A stretch of DNA of 64,000 bases from Paraphaeosphaeria minitans (GCA_015832175.1 WJXW01000006.1:1984001-2048000), one strand, 5' to 3'; counted from the stretch's first letter, positions 37,057 to 47,997 are shown. The notes: generated from the letters alone by a model not told the origin. Translations and numbers: made by a program.

Positions 37057-37367
37057 TAGTGTTGGCGAATGTTCGCGAAGCGCTGTGAAAAGATACAGTA
37101 CAAATCAAACAGTCCTATGCTTTCCTTTGATCCTGTGACTTAGCACGAATTTGCATTGTTACCGATCTTTCTTGTCCCAATGCTAAGCGACTATAAGCAT
37201 GAATATCCATGTTTTGACTTGACATTCAAAGTTAGAGGTATGGTTAAGCAGTGATATTCTATTGCCAAATTCTATCAAAGCATATTACGATTGCACAAAG
37301 CATGTTGCTAACTGAACCCTGAAATGGAACAAAAAACTTGCTAAGGATTTTGGGACTGTCCCGGTCC
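37057..37367. other. Intergenic 3' regions of convergent genes
   Basis: 311 bp, AT-rich, between converging stop codons; contains AATAAA-like A/T words but nothing else recognisable. Confidence 0.4.
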
Positions 37368-40300
37368 TTACTCTTCCTGTGACTTTTCTGAACTCGGACC
37401 TTTCGCGTGTGCCTTTTCTTGCTGAGGTGGATTGATGAGAACGTTGTCCTCCGGCCGCCCGATCGCCCTGTTATCTGCCGCTATCGCTGGAAGTTTGATC
37501 TGTCTTGGGCCTTGTTCTTCCTCCGGAGTTTTTCGACCTGAACCCTTGGCGCCTACCTTTTCTTCTCGAGGCGAATTGATGAGGACGTTCTCCTCCAGCC
37601 GCCCGATCGCCCTATTGTCTTCCGCTTTTGGTGGAAGTCTGATCGGCATCACAAACCCTGCTGCCTCGAAGTTCCGAGGGTTGCGATGATCTAAACGGAA
37701 AATGGAGGGATCATCATGCCCGCCTGCACTCCCACTTGCCTCCCCCTGCTCGCCGTCTCCCTGAGCCTTCGCCGGCTTCTGATTCCTAGCCCACTGCCGT
37801 CTCCTCCACTGTTGCTGACTCAACCTCTTCGCCTCCTTCTCCTTTTCAGCCTTTTCATGTTCGGTCATGTGCTTGTACTGGGGGCGAAACAAATACTCCG
37901 TTCGCTCTACGCTGCGCGAAGCAGAGCCCGGGCCTAGGACGTGCTCTTCGTAGTCAAGCTGCGCGTCCTTTTCACGGAGATGCCGAATATTTTTCCACTT
38001 CCTTTTTTGGTCCGAAAACCGATCTCTAGTGACGTTCGGATTATTCGAGTTGGGGGGCGTTGGCTTTGAAGGAAGTGGGTATGCGAAGTCTTTGCGCGTT
38101 TGCCAGCCTTCGGGCGCTGGGGCAGTAGGACCGTAGGGCCAAGCCATGCGGTTCAGAGTATCAATATGACGTTTTTGTTGTCCCGACTGCGGTGTACCAT
38201 AAGGGAAGGGGTTGTAAGCGAGTTGTTGGGTAACTGTAGGTGCAATGGGGTCGGCGGGCTCCATGGGCTCCATTTGGGGACCGGAATCTGCTTGCGCAAT
38301 GGGCTCTTTCTGCTTGTCTTCAACAGAGTCCTTTTGAAGCTCAAGATCCTTCTTCTTAGCTTTAAAACAGTCCCATTGGCAGCTTGAATCATCGTGTTCA
38401 GTTTCACTAGAATTTGTTTGACAACGTGGGTGCTTGTGTGTCGCATGCGGTGTTTGTACGCGAAAGTTTTTCTCTTTAACATAATCTGTTTGGGTACCAA
38501 AATCTTGCTCTACCACTGGCTTTGTTTGAGACCCAGGGTCTTTCTCCTGAACGGGTTTTATTCGACTACCAGAGTATGTTTGCTCAGGAGAGTTATGACA
38601 ACCCGCACACCTGTGTTTGGAAGGAGCTGTTCTACAACCGGAACACACATGTATAGCAGGGAACCCATCAGCAGGAGAAGACGAAGCTTCTCCAATATTT
38701 GAGTAGTTCAGACGAGTAGGTTCTGTCTGGGCACCCACCTCGGTATATGAGACTTGAACGAGAATCGGCTCCACATAATTTCGCTCAATACTTGAGATCC
38801 CGAGAATGGGGTCGACTGGTTCAACCTGGACCCCGGTGCTGTTGTATGAAAGAAGTTGCACAGGTACAGGTTCCACAGAAATTTGCTCAATGCTCGAAAT
38901 TCTGAGAGAAGCATGGACTGGTTCAGCCTGAACCCCCGCGTTGGTGTATGGATGACGCACAGGCTTAGCGTTAAAAACCGTAGTGACTGCCGATTGCTGA
39001 AAATTAACAGCCACCGGATCTACAGACAATTGCTCAATGCTCGAGGAAGTAAGAGTAGGTACGACTGGCTTTACCTGGACCCCTGTGTCGATATACGGCA
39101 GACTCATAGGAGACGTCTGAGTTTCCGCGTCAGCATGTGGAAGGGTTATAGGTGCAATTTGAGCTACCATGGAGATATCTGGTTGCTTGAGGGCAATAGG
39201 AACGGGCTCCACGAACACCTTTAACATACTTGAGAACCCGAGTTTAGGGGTCACCGAATCAGTCTGCGTCTGTACATTGGCATATGAAGGATCCAAGGGC
39301 ACCCTATAGACGGTCTCTATGGCTGATAGCTGAAGATAAATAGGGGTCCAAATTTGCTATTTCATATGTCGTAGTTACGTTTGATTGCTTGAGTTCAGCA
39401 GACGAGGGATGGATGAGCTGAATACCAATCGCCCTTATAGCCGATTCTTGAGGACCAATTGGCCCAAGAATTTTTGGTGAAGGAATAACTGATATCTTCT
39501 TTGATAGTCGCCGAAAATAGAGAATGAAGTTAATGAGTACAGCATTCAGAACTAAAGAGGCGATAAGGAAAGGCTCAAGCGGTATAGTAAACTCGGTACC
39601 GTGAGGCAACACTGGAAGTTGCTCTGTAGCTGTGTTCGTCTCGTTGTTTCTAACGGGAGAAGCATCCAATGGTACTGAAGATGGACTGCTAGAAGTTTGG
39701 AATGAATGGGGGAGAGATCCTGTTTCTGAACTAGGTGCGATACTGGCAGATTGACTTGAAAGCGGTAACTTGTCCGTATTTGAGTAATTGGTCTTTGGAA
39801 TTCACTTGTTGAACCAAAATAAGAAGCCACCTGGCCAGGAGGATGAGCTGTCTTTGTGGGTCTCGTAAGCTGCAGGCACGCCAGTGTGAACCATCTCGTC
39901 GTCGCCCATGCTTTCGTTGTCCACATTAGCAGAGGTCATTTCTGAAGGCGCTACATTATTCTGAAGGGATGTATCATCCCAAACAGCTGTCTCATCCCCA
40001 ATAGCTCTAGTGTCCGGTGAAACTGTATCATTCCGTACCGTCATACTGCTATCGACAGTCGTGGCACTCTCGATCTTCGACGAATATCCAACAAGGTACG
40101 AAGAAGAAACAGATCTTTAGAAAGTCGTTGTCATGCTCTCGACACTGACTGATACATATATAGTCGGTGGTGTCGAAGTCTTGGTCCGGCTGTCAGACGT
40201 AACTCCATGCGACGATTCGAGCGAAGACCCAGACCTAGCCGAGAACACAGTCGTGTCTGCACTGCTAAGGTCGACAGAGATAGTCTCAGCGTCTGGTGAT

Positions 40301-40500
40301 GGTGATGTTCTATCTGATTTAGATAACAGAAAGAATTCGCTCGTGAGGTTCTGCGCCTTGTGGGCGATCCGTATGGGATTGAACCATCTTCCAGGTAGCG
40401 CGCCAGCGGCGATAGTGAGGAGAGCCAGGGGCTGGTTATTCCAGTGTGGAAAGCCGATCACGCTGATGCATGCGGCTGCGAGGTTTAGATGGTCCGCCAT
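37368..40500 (-). CDS. Repeat-rich single-pass membrane protein, unrecognised (tentative four-exon model)
   Basis: Model: 40500..40156, 40074..39806, 39754..39379 and 39329..37368, 983 residues. The introns are inferred (81, 51 and 49 nt: GTATCA..GAAG, GTGAAT..TCAAG, GTAACT..TTCAG) because the frame is otherwise broken by a TAA, a TGA and a frame change, with Ser/Thr-rich coding-like sequence continuing on both sides. The first 60 residues (MADHLNLAAACISVIGF..) are hydrophobic; a Ser/Thr-rich stretch follows, then one clear membrane helix (PLEPFLIASLVLNAVLINFI) before basic RRLSKK. Next are degenerate repeats with GVQxEPV cores, a CxxC-x8-CxxC pair (CSGC, CAGC), shorter QTKPV repeats, a basic coiled-coil-like part (HMTEHEKAEKEKEAKRL) and a duplicated C-terminus. 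No family recognised. Separate genes or a decaying gene are alternatives. Confidence 0.45.
37371..37650 (-). repeat. Duplicated C-terminal module, two ~46-codon copies
   Basis: On the minus strand LPPKAEDNRAIGRLEENVLI and LPAIAADNRAIGRPEDNVLI are each followed by (N)xPxxEKxxAKG. The DNA copies share CGATCGCCCT and TTGATGAGRACGTT blocks about 138 bp apart, so the duplication is recent compared with the rest of the gene. Confidence 0.85.
38700..39329 (-). repeat. Degenerate coding repeats with GVQxEPV core
   Basis: At least five units of 34-48 codons: SIEQLSVDPVAVNF, SIEQISVEPVPVQL, SIERNYVEPILVQV each followed by a (T/A)GVQ(V/A)(K/E)PV or GAQTEPT element. An older copy (FVEPVPIALKQPD, VQTQTD) starts the series and a similar SAIRAIGIQLIHPS lies just across the preceding intron. 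Confidence 0.75.
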
Positions 40501-40955
40501 GGGTGAGGTATCTAAATCCGGCGGGTTAGGTGTGAAAATTGAAGAGAGCAAGCGTGGCTCACGCTTGTAGGAAGTTTTCTGTGCAGATTGTGGAGCACAA
40601 GCGATAACAGTAACAGAGTTGAAGTCTTTCTAATGGATAGTTTGGATTGATTCGTGTGAGGACGGACAAAAAGCATACGACATTTCGGGTATAAGATAAA
40701 AATTGGACGACGAAGTCGCGTAGGACATAAAATCAGGACGATGTGACTAGCTGCCTGAGCGCAAAGCACAAGGCTATGGGAGCAAATAATGCTATTGTCC
40801 AGTGTATTAGGACAAAGAAACTATAAAAAGGTTCCATCCTTTTTTCTGTAGGGGAACACCTGAATGACAGCTTTTCCCTTTTGGCGTAATGCGTAAGCCA
40901 TCAAGGGGACGGATAGAAACAAAGAACCAGCGGCTACTCAACGAAGATAGAACAA
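40501..40955. other. Intergenic DNA
   Basis: Upstream region of the repeat-rich gene. No supported gene or motif. Confidence 0.4.
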
Positions 40956-41190
40956 CTAATTCTCGATCTTCAGCTTCTCCTTTAGATCTCGTGCTTCGCC
41001 AAACACCATTCCATAGACACAGCATTCTCTAACGAATGTCCATGAGTCATCATCGGTCGGTTGGAGAACATACGGCACGCTGTCGCCGTACAACACTATG
41101 GTCTTGTCGCCTGGTCTTGTATGTCTTGGACAGAGACCCATTTTAGATTCCTCATTGAAGAAGTTTTTTTTTCGTGGCATGCTTTCCCGT
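40956..41190 (-). pseudogene. C-terminal fragment of a heterokaryon-incompatibility (HET) protein
   Basis: Minus-strand frame ending at 40956 reads FFNEESKMGLCP, RPGDKTIVLYGDSVPYVLQP and WTFVRECCVYGMVFGEA. This is the standard tail of fungal HET-domain proteins (pattern: R-F-F-x-T-x-x-G-x-x-GLGP, PGD-x-x-x-x-L-Y-G-x-x-x-P-x-x-LR, F-V-GECYVHGIM-x-GEAL). No HET domain, ATG or splice-joinable upstream exon is found in the preceding 300 bp, and a T8-9 run at 41164 offers a frameshift spot. I read it as a relic; a short transcribed fragment is possible. Confidence 0.6.
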
Positions 41191-41627
41191 AAGTACTGCA
41201 AACTGGTCTGCATGGCCCACGCTTGCGTATGCACAGAGCTCTTTTGGGTTTTCTAGACTAAGCAGGGAAAATGTAGTGCCCGTTGGAGCCCAATAAGCTG
41301 CGAAATCTAACATTATCCAGGCAATATTTTTAGGGAGTTGTATATGTCCTAACAGAGGTTCACCAAAGAACCGTGAACCGAAGCAGGAAGGAACCGAGAC
41401 CAAAGGTTCAAGATGGGGTCGCTCTCGGAAATGGTCTGGAGACGCACTTCTGGGGCAAACCAAGTCCACGAATCGTCGAGATTGGAACATTCAGCTCTCA
41501 CAGTACCAAGAAAGACACAGCCTCGCTAAGAGAAAGAAAGCGCAGTCCGTGACAGGTGGTAGCAAAGCAGGAGGGCGTAAAGTCGTAATATTGATACAGG
41601 TTGGTACATATTGTTATAACAGCATAT
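41191..41627. other. Intergenic DNA upstream of the HET relic
   Basis: A 112-codon minus frame (41152-41490) overlaps the relic in another phase; it may contain further decayed HET-protein sequence, but I cannot align it to the family. Confidence 0.3.
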
Positions 41628-42611
41628 CTACGCGTTTCGGTCCCACCCCCACAGTCTCTTAATGTTGTCGCCTATGGTAGACTGTCCAGCCTCTCTTCTC
41701 TTCATGCGGTTTATCCGCTCCTCGATGAACGTATCCTGCACCTGCTTCGCCCGGCCAATGTTTGCTTGTAGCTCGCCCAGTAAAGCCGCCTTCTCGATGT
41801 CCTGCTCTGCGGGATTCATCTTAGCCAGCAGCGCCTCGTACTTGGCACGCGAATCAGGCTTCACGAGGTTCCAGAGATCTTGTGTTTGGTCCGCCTGAGG
41901 CTTGTCTGTTACTGATGCCGCAGACGAGGGCTGGCCTGACATGGCGCGTGCGATGTTCTGCTTTGAGAGCACGCTCTCATATTGGGGCGGTTCTCTACCC
42001 TCCTCTTTCGCCTTTTCGATGGCGGCCTCTTGCTCCATCATCTGCTGATACAGCCTGTCGGCATGCATTTGTATCCGCTCGCTATCTTCAGGGCTCCGGA
42101 CGTCGATGGTCAGGTAGCCCAGCGCCTTGAGGAATTTGGATTGCATGTCGTAGCATCGGTTGAACTTTTTGGACTCGGCGGTGCAAAGGGTTGCCGTCTG
42201 CCAGTACGTCTTGGGCGCGCGGAAGCACTCGAACTGTTCCATATACTCCAAGGCGCAGTTCTCCAGGGCTATCCGTCCTATCTCGGCCTTGCGGTCGTTG
42301 AAGCCGTCCACGATGTCTCTGAGCTTGTCTTGCTCCGTCTTGGTCCGGGCTTCGAGGTCGTTCTGGGGCACGTAGCCTTTCCAGAGGTTCGCATAACGGC
42401 CATCCTGGAATTGCGATTGCGGCGGAACGAATGGACCCTCGGGGACGTGTTGCGGCGCTGGCTGCTCGGCTTCCTTGGGTTTTACAGCCGGTTTCGACGG
42501 CAGCGAAGGCTTGGGCCCGGTCGGCGCTTCCTTCTTCAAGAAGTCCTGCAGAGATGGGTCAAGGCTGCTTTTCCCGTTGGAGTTATCGCTGCTGCCCCAA
42601 AGCCAACCCAT
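41628..42611 (-). CDS. Twin-CX9C (CHCH-like) protein, probable mitochondrial factor
   Basis: Single exon from the ATG at 42611, 327 residues, starting MGWLWGSSDNSN. After a Pro/Lys-rich low-complexity stretch comes an all-helical segment with two CX9C motifs: CALEYMEQFEC and CTAESKKFNRC, 13 residues apart. That is the spacing of coiled-coil-helix-coiled-coil-helix proteins oxidised by Mia40 in the intermembrane space. A long charged coiled-coil region follows (QQMMEQEAAIEKAKEEGREP, IERIN-like RMKRREAG) and a C-terminal IKRLWGWDRNA. The Met-Gly start may allow myristoylation. CHCH proteins are usually 70-150 residues, so this is unusually long. I do not recognise a named orthologue. Divergent from the kinetochore-like gene, with 231 bp between starts. 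Confidence 0.75.
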   Translation of the reverse strand: MGWLWGSSDNSNGKSSLDPSLQDFLKKEAPTGPKPSLPSKPAVKPKEAEQPAPQHVPEGPFVPPQSQFQDGRYANLWKGYVPQNDLEARTKTEQDKLRDIVDGFNDRKAEIGRIALENCALEYMEQFECFRAPKTYWQTATLCTAESKKFNRCYDMQSKFLKALGYLTIDVRSPEDSERIQMHADRLYQQMMEQEAAIEKAKEEGREPPQYESVLSKQNIARAMSGQPSSAASVTDKPQADQTQDLWNLVKPDSRAKYEALLAKMNPAEQDIEKAALLGELQANIGRAKQVQDTFIEERINRMKRREAGQSTIGDNIKRLWGWDRNA

Positions 42612-42842
42612 TGCGAATGCGTACCGAATACGTGGGGTTGTTGTTAATTGGAGAGTCTGGTGCAAAGCTGCTATCAAATGTTTGGCGGGTGACGCTTGGG
42701 CGGTGGAGACAATCCCTCGATCCCTGCCCGCGGTGATGGCTGGTGCGGGCCCAGCGCGTCAACGATCCACAAACAGTCAACACCACCGACGACACGCGAC
42801 GACGTCCATTGATCCCATATTTCAGCTTCACGGCTGCCAGCG

Positions 42843-44898
42843 ATGGCGCCGATCGGTATGCAAAGTATATGCGCGCTCCTATGCTCTCACAGACTAACTT
42901 GCGACAGACCGCGCAGAACGCGAGGCGCGACGGCAGCAGCGCGTGCGTGGTGCTGGGTGAGCATCTACACAACCCACTGCACGCGCTCACCAAACTGACA
43001 CTCGCAGTACCTCCTCTGCCATCACCGACTTTAATTTCAGCTTCAACTTCGCGCCCGCAGCTGCAAAGCACTCGTCAGTGCCTCCACAACGTACGCAACG
43101 AACGCCCACGCCGAAACAACAGACGCCGCGGACCGCGACCAAATCCGCAAAACGACACCGCAGCGCATCGGTACATGGAAGCAGCAGCGTCAGGCGACAT
43201 GCGACACCGAAAGCTTTCGCAACCCCGCAGCTGGGCAAGAGGAAGCGAGGCTCCAAGGATGCACACGCCCTCGACGACGATGGTGAACCCGACGAGCTAA
43301 GTTCGGAACAAAACAACGAGATGAATTCAGTTGAGCAGCCTACGAGGGTGGTGGGCACAGTATCGCCAATACGCGAGGAGGGGGACAACGAGCCGGACGA
43401 GTTGACTACAGTGCTAGATGGGACAGGCAGTTTGCGCAAACACGTAGCTAATACTGTTATACGCTCTGCGCTGGCTTTGAAGACGCCCACCCCTCACGAA
43501 AGAACGCCAAGTGCCAGAGGAAGTGCAACAAGTTCTGTCCGCTCGCGACCATCTGCACGCAGGACCAAGTCAACCGAAGCACCACCGGAGACTCCCATCG
43601 TCCTTCCGAATCGTCCTTCTCGTCATCCAACGTCTCGGTCACCTAATCTTGCGACTCCCAGTGTTGCTCTTGAAGAGGAGGAAGATGAACTGGAACCAGC
43701 ACCAGCTAGCGTCACCCCGAAGGTAGTGGGTAAGCAGCCAACTGTACCTTTCGTCACGCAGGAAATGGATCAAGTGGACGAGCTCTCATCGCCAGCCAAC
43801 TCTGGAACGACCCCGACTCCTGGATTAATTAAGGAGCAACTGCGACCGTCTCCTGGACGACAACCTGATCAGATCACTGTTCCAGTACGTGCCAAGCGTG
43901 GCAGACCCAAGCGCACCGTCGTAGATGAAGCGGAGCATGTCCAGCCAACTCCGGCAGCTACGAAACACCGACGGAACAAGACGAGTCTCCATGCGCGCGA
44001 GTCCCCTAATACCAAAAACTCGGCCGACGAGCTTTCGCCCGAAGTCGATCGCACACAGAGACCACGCGCGAAACGGAGACAACATGTGCAGCCTGTGCAT
44101 CAACGGAGTGAACCAGTCGAGATCTCGTCGGCAGAAGAGGAGTCCGAGGAAGAAGAAGCCTTGGAGCAGAACGAACCTGATGTTAGCATATTACCAGCTC
44201 CTAAAGAGAAACTTGTGAAACGGATCGACACCAAACCAGCGAGCAAACGACCCAAGTTTTCTGGACCCAAGCAAGCGATTTCTGTTATGCGCATCAAGGG
44301 TTCCACTGTGAGAGGCATCACCGTAGCAGACACCACGCGCACGATACTCGAGGAGAACATTCATCATCAAGTTCAGCGCATGGCTACCAAGATGCAGACG
44401 GCCGAGGACTCGTCGCGGCGGAAGAAGCTTCGAGGGCACATCAATCTCGCACTCGCCTTTAAAGAAAACCTGGTGGAGAAGCTGATGGATCTCCAAGATG
44501 CCAACGACACCCTTAGTGCAGGTTTCAAAAAGAGGAAACTACTGAGAAAAGACAACTTGGAACGGCGCAAGGAGATCTTGCGAATCCAGAACAATCGTCA
44601 TGAGATTGCGCTGGAGATGGACGATGAGCGAGCTGTCTATGACGCTGAGAAGGCAAAGGCAGAAGCGAAAAGCAAGCTCAATGCCAACATGTTTGAAATA
44701 CAAGCAGCTATCCAGAGCGGACGTGAGCGCGCAAGAAGAGAAGGACGTGAGGATGAGGGTCTAGATAGGCCTCTGAGCATGCTCATTGACAAGGTTGGAC
44801 GCCAAGTCGGCTCGGTAGGCGGTGGACTGCTGGCGTCATTACAACAATTCAATGAGGGCCTGGAAAGAGCTGCTGGATGGCTCGAAGGGAGGGCGTGA
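42843..44898 (+). CDS. AT-hook protein, putative inner-kinetochore subunit (CENP-U/Mis17/Ame1-like)
   Basis: Exons 42843..42855 (13 nt), 42908..42956 (49 nt) and 43008..44898; 650 residues. The two short first exons are supported by GACTAAC and CTGAC branch sites and by the joined frame MAPIDRAEREARRQQRVRGA. The N-half is Ser/Thr/Pro-rich with basic patches and GEPDELSSE / NEPDELTT / ADELSPE acidic motifs; an AT-hook core (AKRGRPKR) lies near residue 320, and acidic runs follow (SAEEESEEEEA). The C-terminal ~230 residues are helical and coiled-coil: SVMRIKGSTVRGITVADTTR, then KLRGHINLALAFKENLVEKL and a final GLLASLQQFNEGLERAAGWL. This layout resembles fungal Mis17/Ame1 (COMA complex) proteins that link centromeric chromatin to the Mis12 complex. 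The gene is solid; the family call is tentative. Confidence 0.7.
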
Positions 44899-45505
44899 TG
44901 CTGAGGGCATTGTTCCTGTGGGCATGGTACCGTATTTGGGCTCCTTTTTAGTCATGTGCAAGATAGGTAAGATACCCCGCAGCCGCAGCTTCTGAATGGA
45001 GGCGCATTCCTGCGTCGCGTCCAGCCCGAGGTGCGAGCTCCTCAAGCTTGCTAACCCGCATTCCTGTTTTTCCGACCAATCAGTGAATGTCGCCCCGCTT
45101 GTTTCATCATCCGACATGATGGTCGTCAAAAAAGATGCACCCCCAGATCGTAAGATCTAGTGCATGTACAGCTTGTTTCTTCTCGGCTCGCCCCTCCTGC
45201 CTCTCTCTCTCTCTCTCTCTCTATCAATCTACCCCTCACTTACAGTCATTGTGTTCTTTCCGTGTTACATCTTACTTTCGTTCTAATCGTCATACGTAGC
45301 ATGCCAGCAAGCTAACGCGAATACGCAACCTCAGAGTGGCTGGCACTTAATTACGCAGCGACAGCGACCAGACCAGTCTTGCGGTCTCAATAAGACATTG
45401 TCGGGACTCTTCATTCAACTTGCGCGAGGTGTGTTGACGTGAACATTTCTATTGGTGTCGTCACACACCACCGGCGCAAACATTCTTAAACCAGCCTTAG
45501 CCCAC
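44899..45505. other. Intergenic DNA with (CT)11 tract
   Basis: Contains an uninterrupted CT run at 45201-45222 inside a pyrimidine-rich promoter-like segment on the plus strand, upstream of the next gene. No gene seen. Confidence 0.5.
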
Positions 45506-46915
45506 ATGTCGACGAGTGTGGACTGTTCGACAACGCCCATGTCTGGGCACAAAGTACTGGCGGGCGTTCCACGGAATACCGTCTCCGTCCCAGTGTATAC
45601 GTCCAGGACGAAACCGCTGGAGCCCCCGCCAGGGTCTGACCTACAGTTATTGACACAATTGTTGATCCATGAGCAATACCTACGCGCTTTCGTCAAGCTT
45701 CTCACATGCTGGGCTTCAAACCACAATTCCAGCTCGCAGTTCCACGGCAAGATTGGTGTCCTGGCTAGCCCAAATAGCAGCGAGACATACGCGCTTGGAA
45801 AGCCTGTCAACTGTGTTCTCTTCTATAATGATTACCCAAAAGTACAGAAGCACATTGTGATTCGGCTCTTCCATCCACGCACAACGGGAGGGAAATATGC
45901 CTTGGTTGTCCGGTCTGGATCGGGATGGATGAGTGCTCGCGACTTCTTCAACAAGCAGCACTACCTGATGCTACAGGCAGAGGCGAGGTCGAAGGCGTTC
46001 AAGGAGATATGGAGCAAGGACAAGCGGCCTAGGATCTCCATGGCAGCCAAGAAAGACGGGAACACTACATCGCGCCGCCAGGGATTGGCGCGTGAGGCAG
46101 AACCCAGAAATACAGTCTCGATCGGCCCGGTGTTCCACCAGTTTCTCAAGCTGCCACAGGAGATTCAGGACATCATCTGGGTAACTGCCGCTGGGCTCAC
46201 TGGCATGTTCCGCCCATGTCGCCACCGCATATCGGACGTCCCAGTTCCTCACATACACGAGAATTTCTATCCCAGGCCCAACTCACCCATCACAATCTCC
46301 ATCATGTTACGAGTCTGCAAATCCGTGAATGCGCACATGGCGCCCTGGATCTATCGCACAACAAAGTTCCAATTCGAGCTCACCGGCTTCACAAACTTCC
46401 TCTGGATCTCGGGCCCAGTGAATCGTACCAACCTGCGCCGCGTGACTTTTAAGTTCTCATCGCTAGCTCTCTTGCACTGTCTGCGCTGGCTCTCGCCCGA
46501 CCCCGTGTTCTTGCTCTTCGATCCACCCGCCTACACCTCGCCGCATGGCTTGCAGTACTTTTGGCGCTGCCAGATCCAGGATCTCGTGCGTGAGCTCCAC
46601 CTGCACACCCTCACCCTCGACCTACACAGTGTAGTGCCACATCACGTGCAGATGGTCGTCCGCATTCTCCGCCGGGCGTTCGGCGGCGTGAAGTACGTCA
46701 AATTTGTAGAAGACGGCAAGGATATCTGCGAGGGTCACTGGCGATTGCAAGGGCTACGGGAGAGGCAGTCGTGGAGAACCATGTGCAGAGAGTGGTTTGA
46801 GGCGCATAGGGCGAAAGGGGGATACATGTCTGACGAACGAAGATGGAAATCGACCGAGGAGCTGGAAAAGGATATGGATGCGGAAAGAAATTTCTTCGAC
46901 AGCCTTGACGATTGA
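45506..46915 (+). CDS. F-box-like / DUF7730-type protein
   Basis: Single open frame from the ATG at 45506, 469 residues. About 200 residues in, FLKLPQEIQDIIWVTAAG is the F-box-like helix start common to large fungal families of uncharacterised proteins (LP-x-E-I-x-x-x-I-W/Y). Downstream are SIMLRVCKSVNAHMAPWIYRT, a stretch matching the 'x-x-LL-x-T-C-x-x-I-x-x-E' block of that family, and strands rich in aromatic residues. The N-terminal 200 residues (cysteine- and Ser-rich, then IVIRLFHPRTTGGKYALVV) have no match I know, and the true start may be a later ATG. Possible role: substrate adaptor of an SCF-type ubiquitin ligase, but most members are unstudied. A related gene lies at 47998. Confidence 0.6.
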   Translation: MSTSVDCSTTPMSGHKVLAGVPRNTVSVPVYTSRTKPLEPPPGSDLQLLTQLLIHEQYLRAFVKLLTCWASNHNSSSQFHGKIGVLASPNSSETYALGKPVNCVLFYNDYPKVQKHIVIRLFHPRTTGGKYALVVRSGSGWMSARDFFNKQHYLMLQAEARSKAFKEIWSKDKRPRISMAAKKDGNTTSRRQGLAREAEPRNTVSIGPVFHQFLKLPQEIQDIIWVTAAGLTGMFRPCRHRISDVPVPHIHENFYPRPNSPITISIMLRVCKSVNAHMAPWIYRTTKFQFELTGFTNFLWISGPVNRTNLRRVTFKFSSLALLHCLRWLSPDPVFLLFDPPAYTSPHGLQYFWRCQIQDLVRELHLHTLTLDLHSVVPHHVQMVVRILRRAFGGVKYVKFVEDGKDICEGHWRLQGLRERQSWRTMCREWFEAHRAKGGYMSDERRWKSTEELEKDMDAERNFFDSLDD

Positions 46916-47997
46916 CAGGGCGTTCAGACGGCTTGAGGAGCGATTGTATTATTGGGCATTGGCCACGGCGGCGCAGCATTTTGAGTTGTTTCCTTTCTTC
47001 TGGCGGTGGGATCATGCAATCGATCACGATTTCGCTACCAAACACCAAGGTCCGCTCATGCAGGTGGGATGGCGTGGGGTTTCGTGGCTCAAGGTTGAAA
47101 GGAGCCCTGGATGTGTGACTATCATCACGTGACAGCTTCAAAGCCCAGGTGCTAGGTGTATGGTGGGGCTAAGGTAATCACGCTAAAAGCTCGCCTAGCT
47201 TTATCAGGCCAAGTCCAGCACCTATAAGGTAAGCCCACCTATAAGCTAATGTTAAGAGTTGGGTGTGAACAATGTAGCTTTGGCTTCAAGAGTGGAACAA
47301 GGATAATATTGGTGACAGAAAAGACGAATCGCTGCCGGACTACTCCGTCAGCGATAGGATTATATATCTACGAGTTAGGTGATCTCCACTCGCATCAGGC
47401 TAGTCCATTCCATGTCAGGGCCCAGCCAGGCACCTAGGCTTCTGACAGCTAAGCCCATCTAAAAGCTAAAATTATACACCACCCAGAAACTATACCTACC
47501 ACCTCAGAGATTTTATTAAATCTACTAATACCTATTAGCATCTATTGACCTAAGTCTACTACTAAGAACTTTTACTAAAGTAACTTTTAGTTACATAATA
47601 TTATAGTTAACTAGCATATAACTAAATAAATCACGGGAAGTCCTATCTGACTAGGTCACTAAAAGATTGCTTAGTCAGGTGACCGTCTCCCTTCTAGCGC
47701 CCATCGGCGCAGCTACATACGTACATACATCGCCACTCGAGCTCCTCCGCCTGCCTCTACGCATGCCACATGCCAATGCATTCTACTCTCAGCATTAGAA
47801 GACGTCGTGCCATCATAGTAAGGACTTTGCATACGCTGCCACGGCGCTTACTGCATTGCCACCTCGCCATCCAAACACTTTGCTAAAGCGTACCTACAGC
47901 ACGCACGCTACCCCCTCAGCCGCGTGACCAGGTGCACTTACTGCACAGCGGAATTCCACCCAAAAAAATCTGCTTGACGCGCCATCCAAACTCAATC
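46916..47997. other. AT-rich, RIP-like repeat remnant between two F-box-like genes
   Basis: The part from about 47140 to 47690 falls sharply in GC and is rich in TA, with words such as CTAAAAGCTAA and TTACTAAAGTAAC, typical of repeat-induced point mutation. A direct repeat with C-to-T type differences is visible: TAAGCCCACCTATAAGCTAA at 47230 and TAAGCCCATCTAAAAGCTAA at 47450. No transposase or LTR structure can be read, so the parent element is unknown. Confidence 0.55.
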
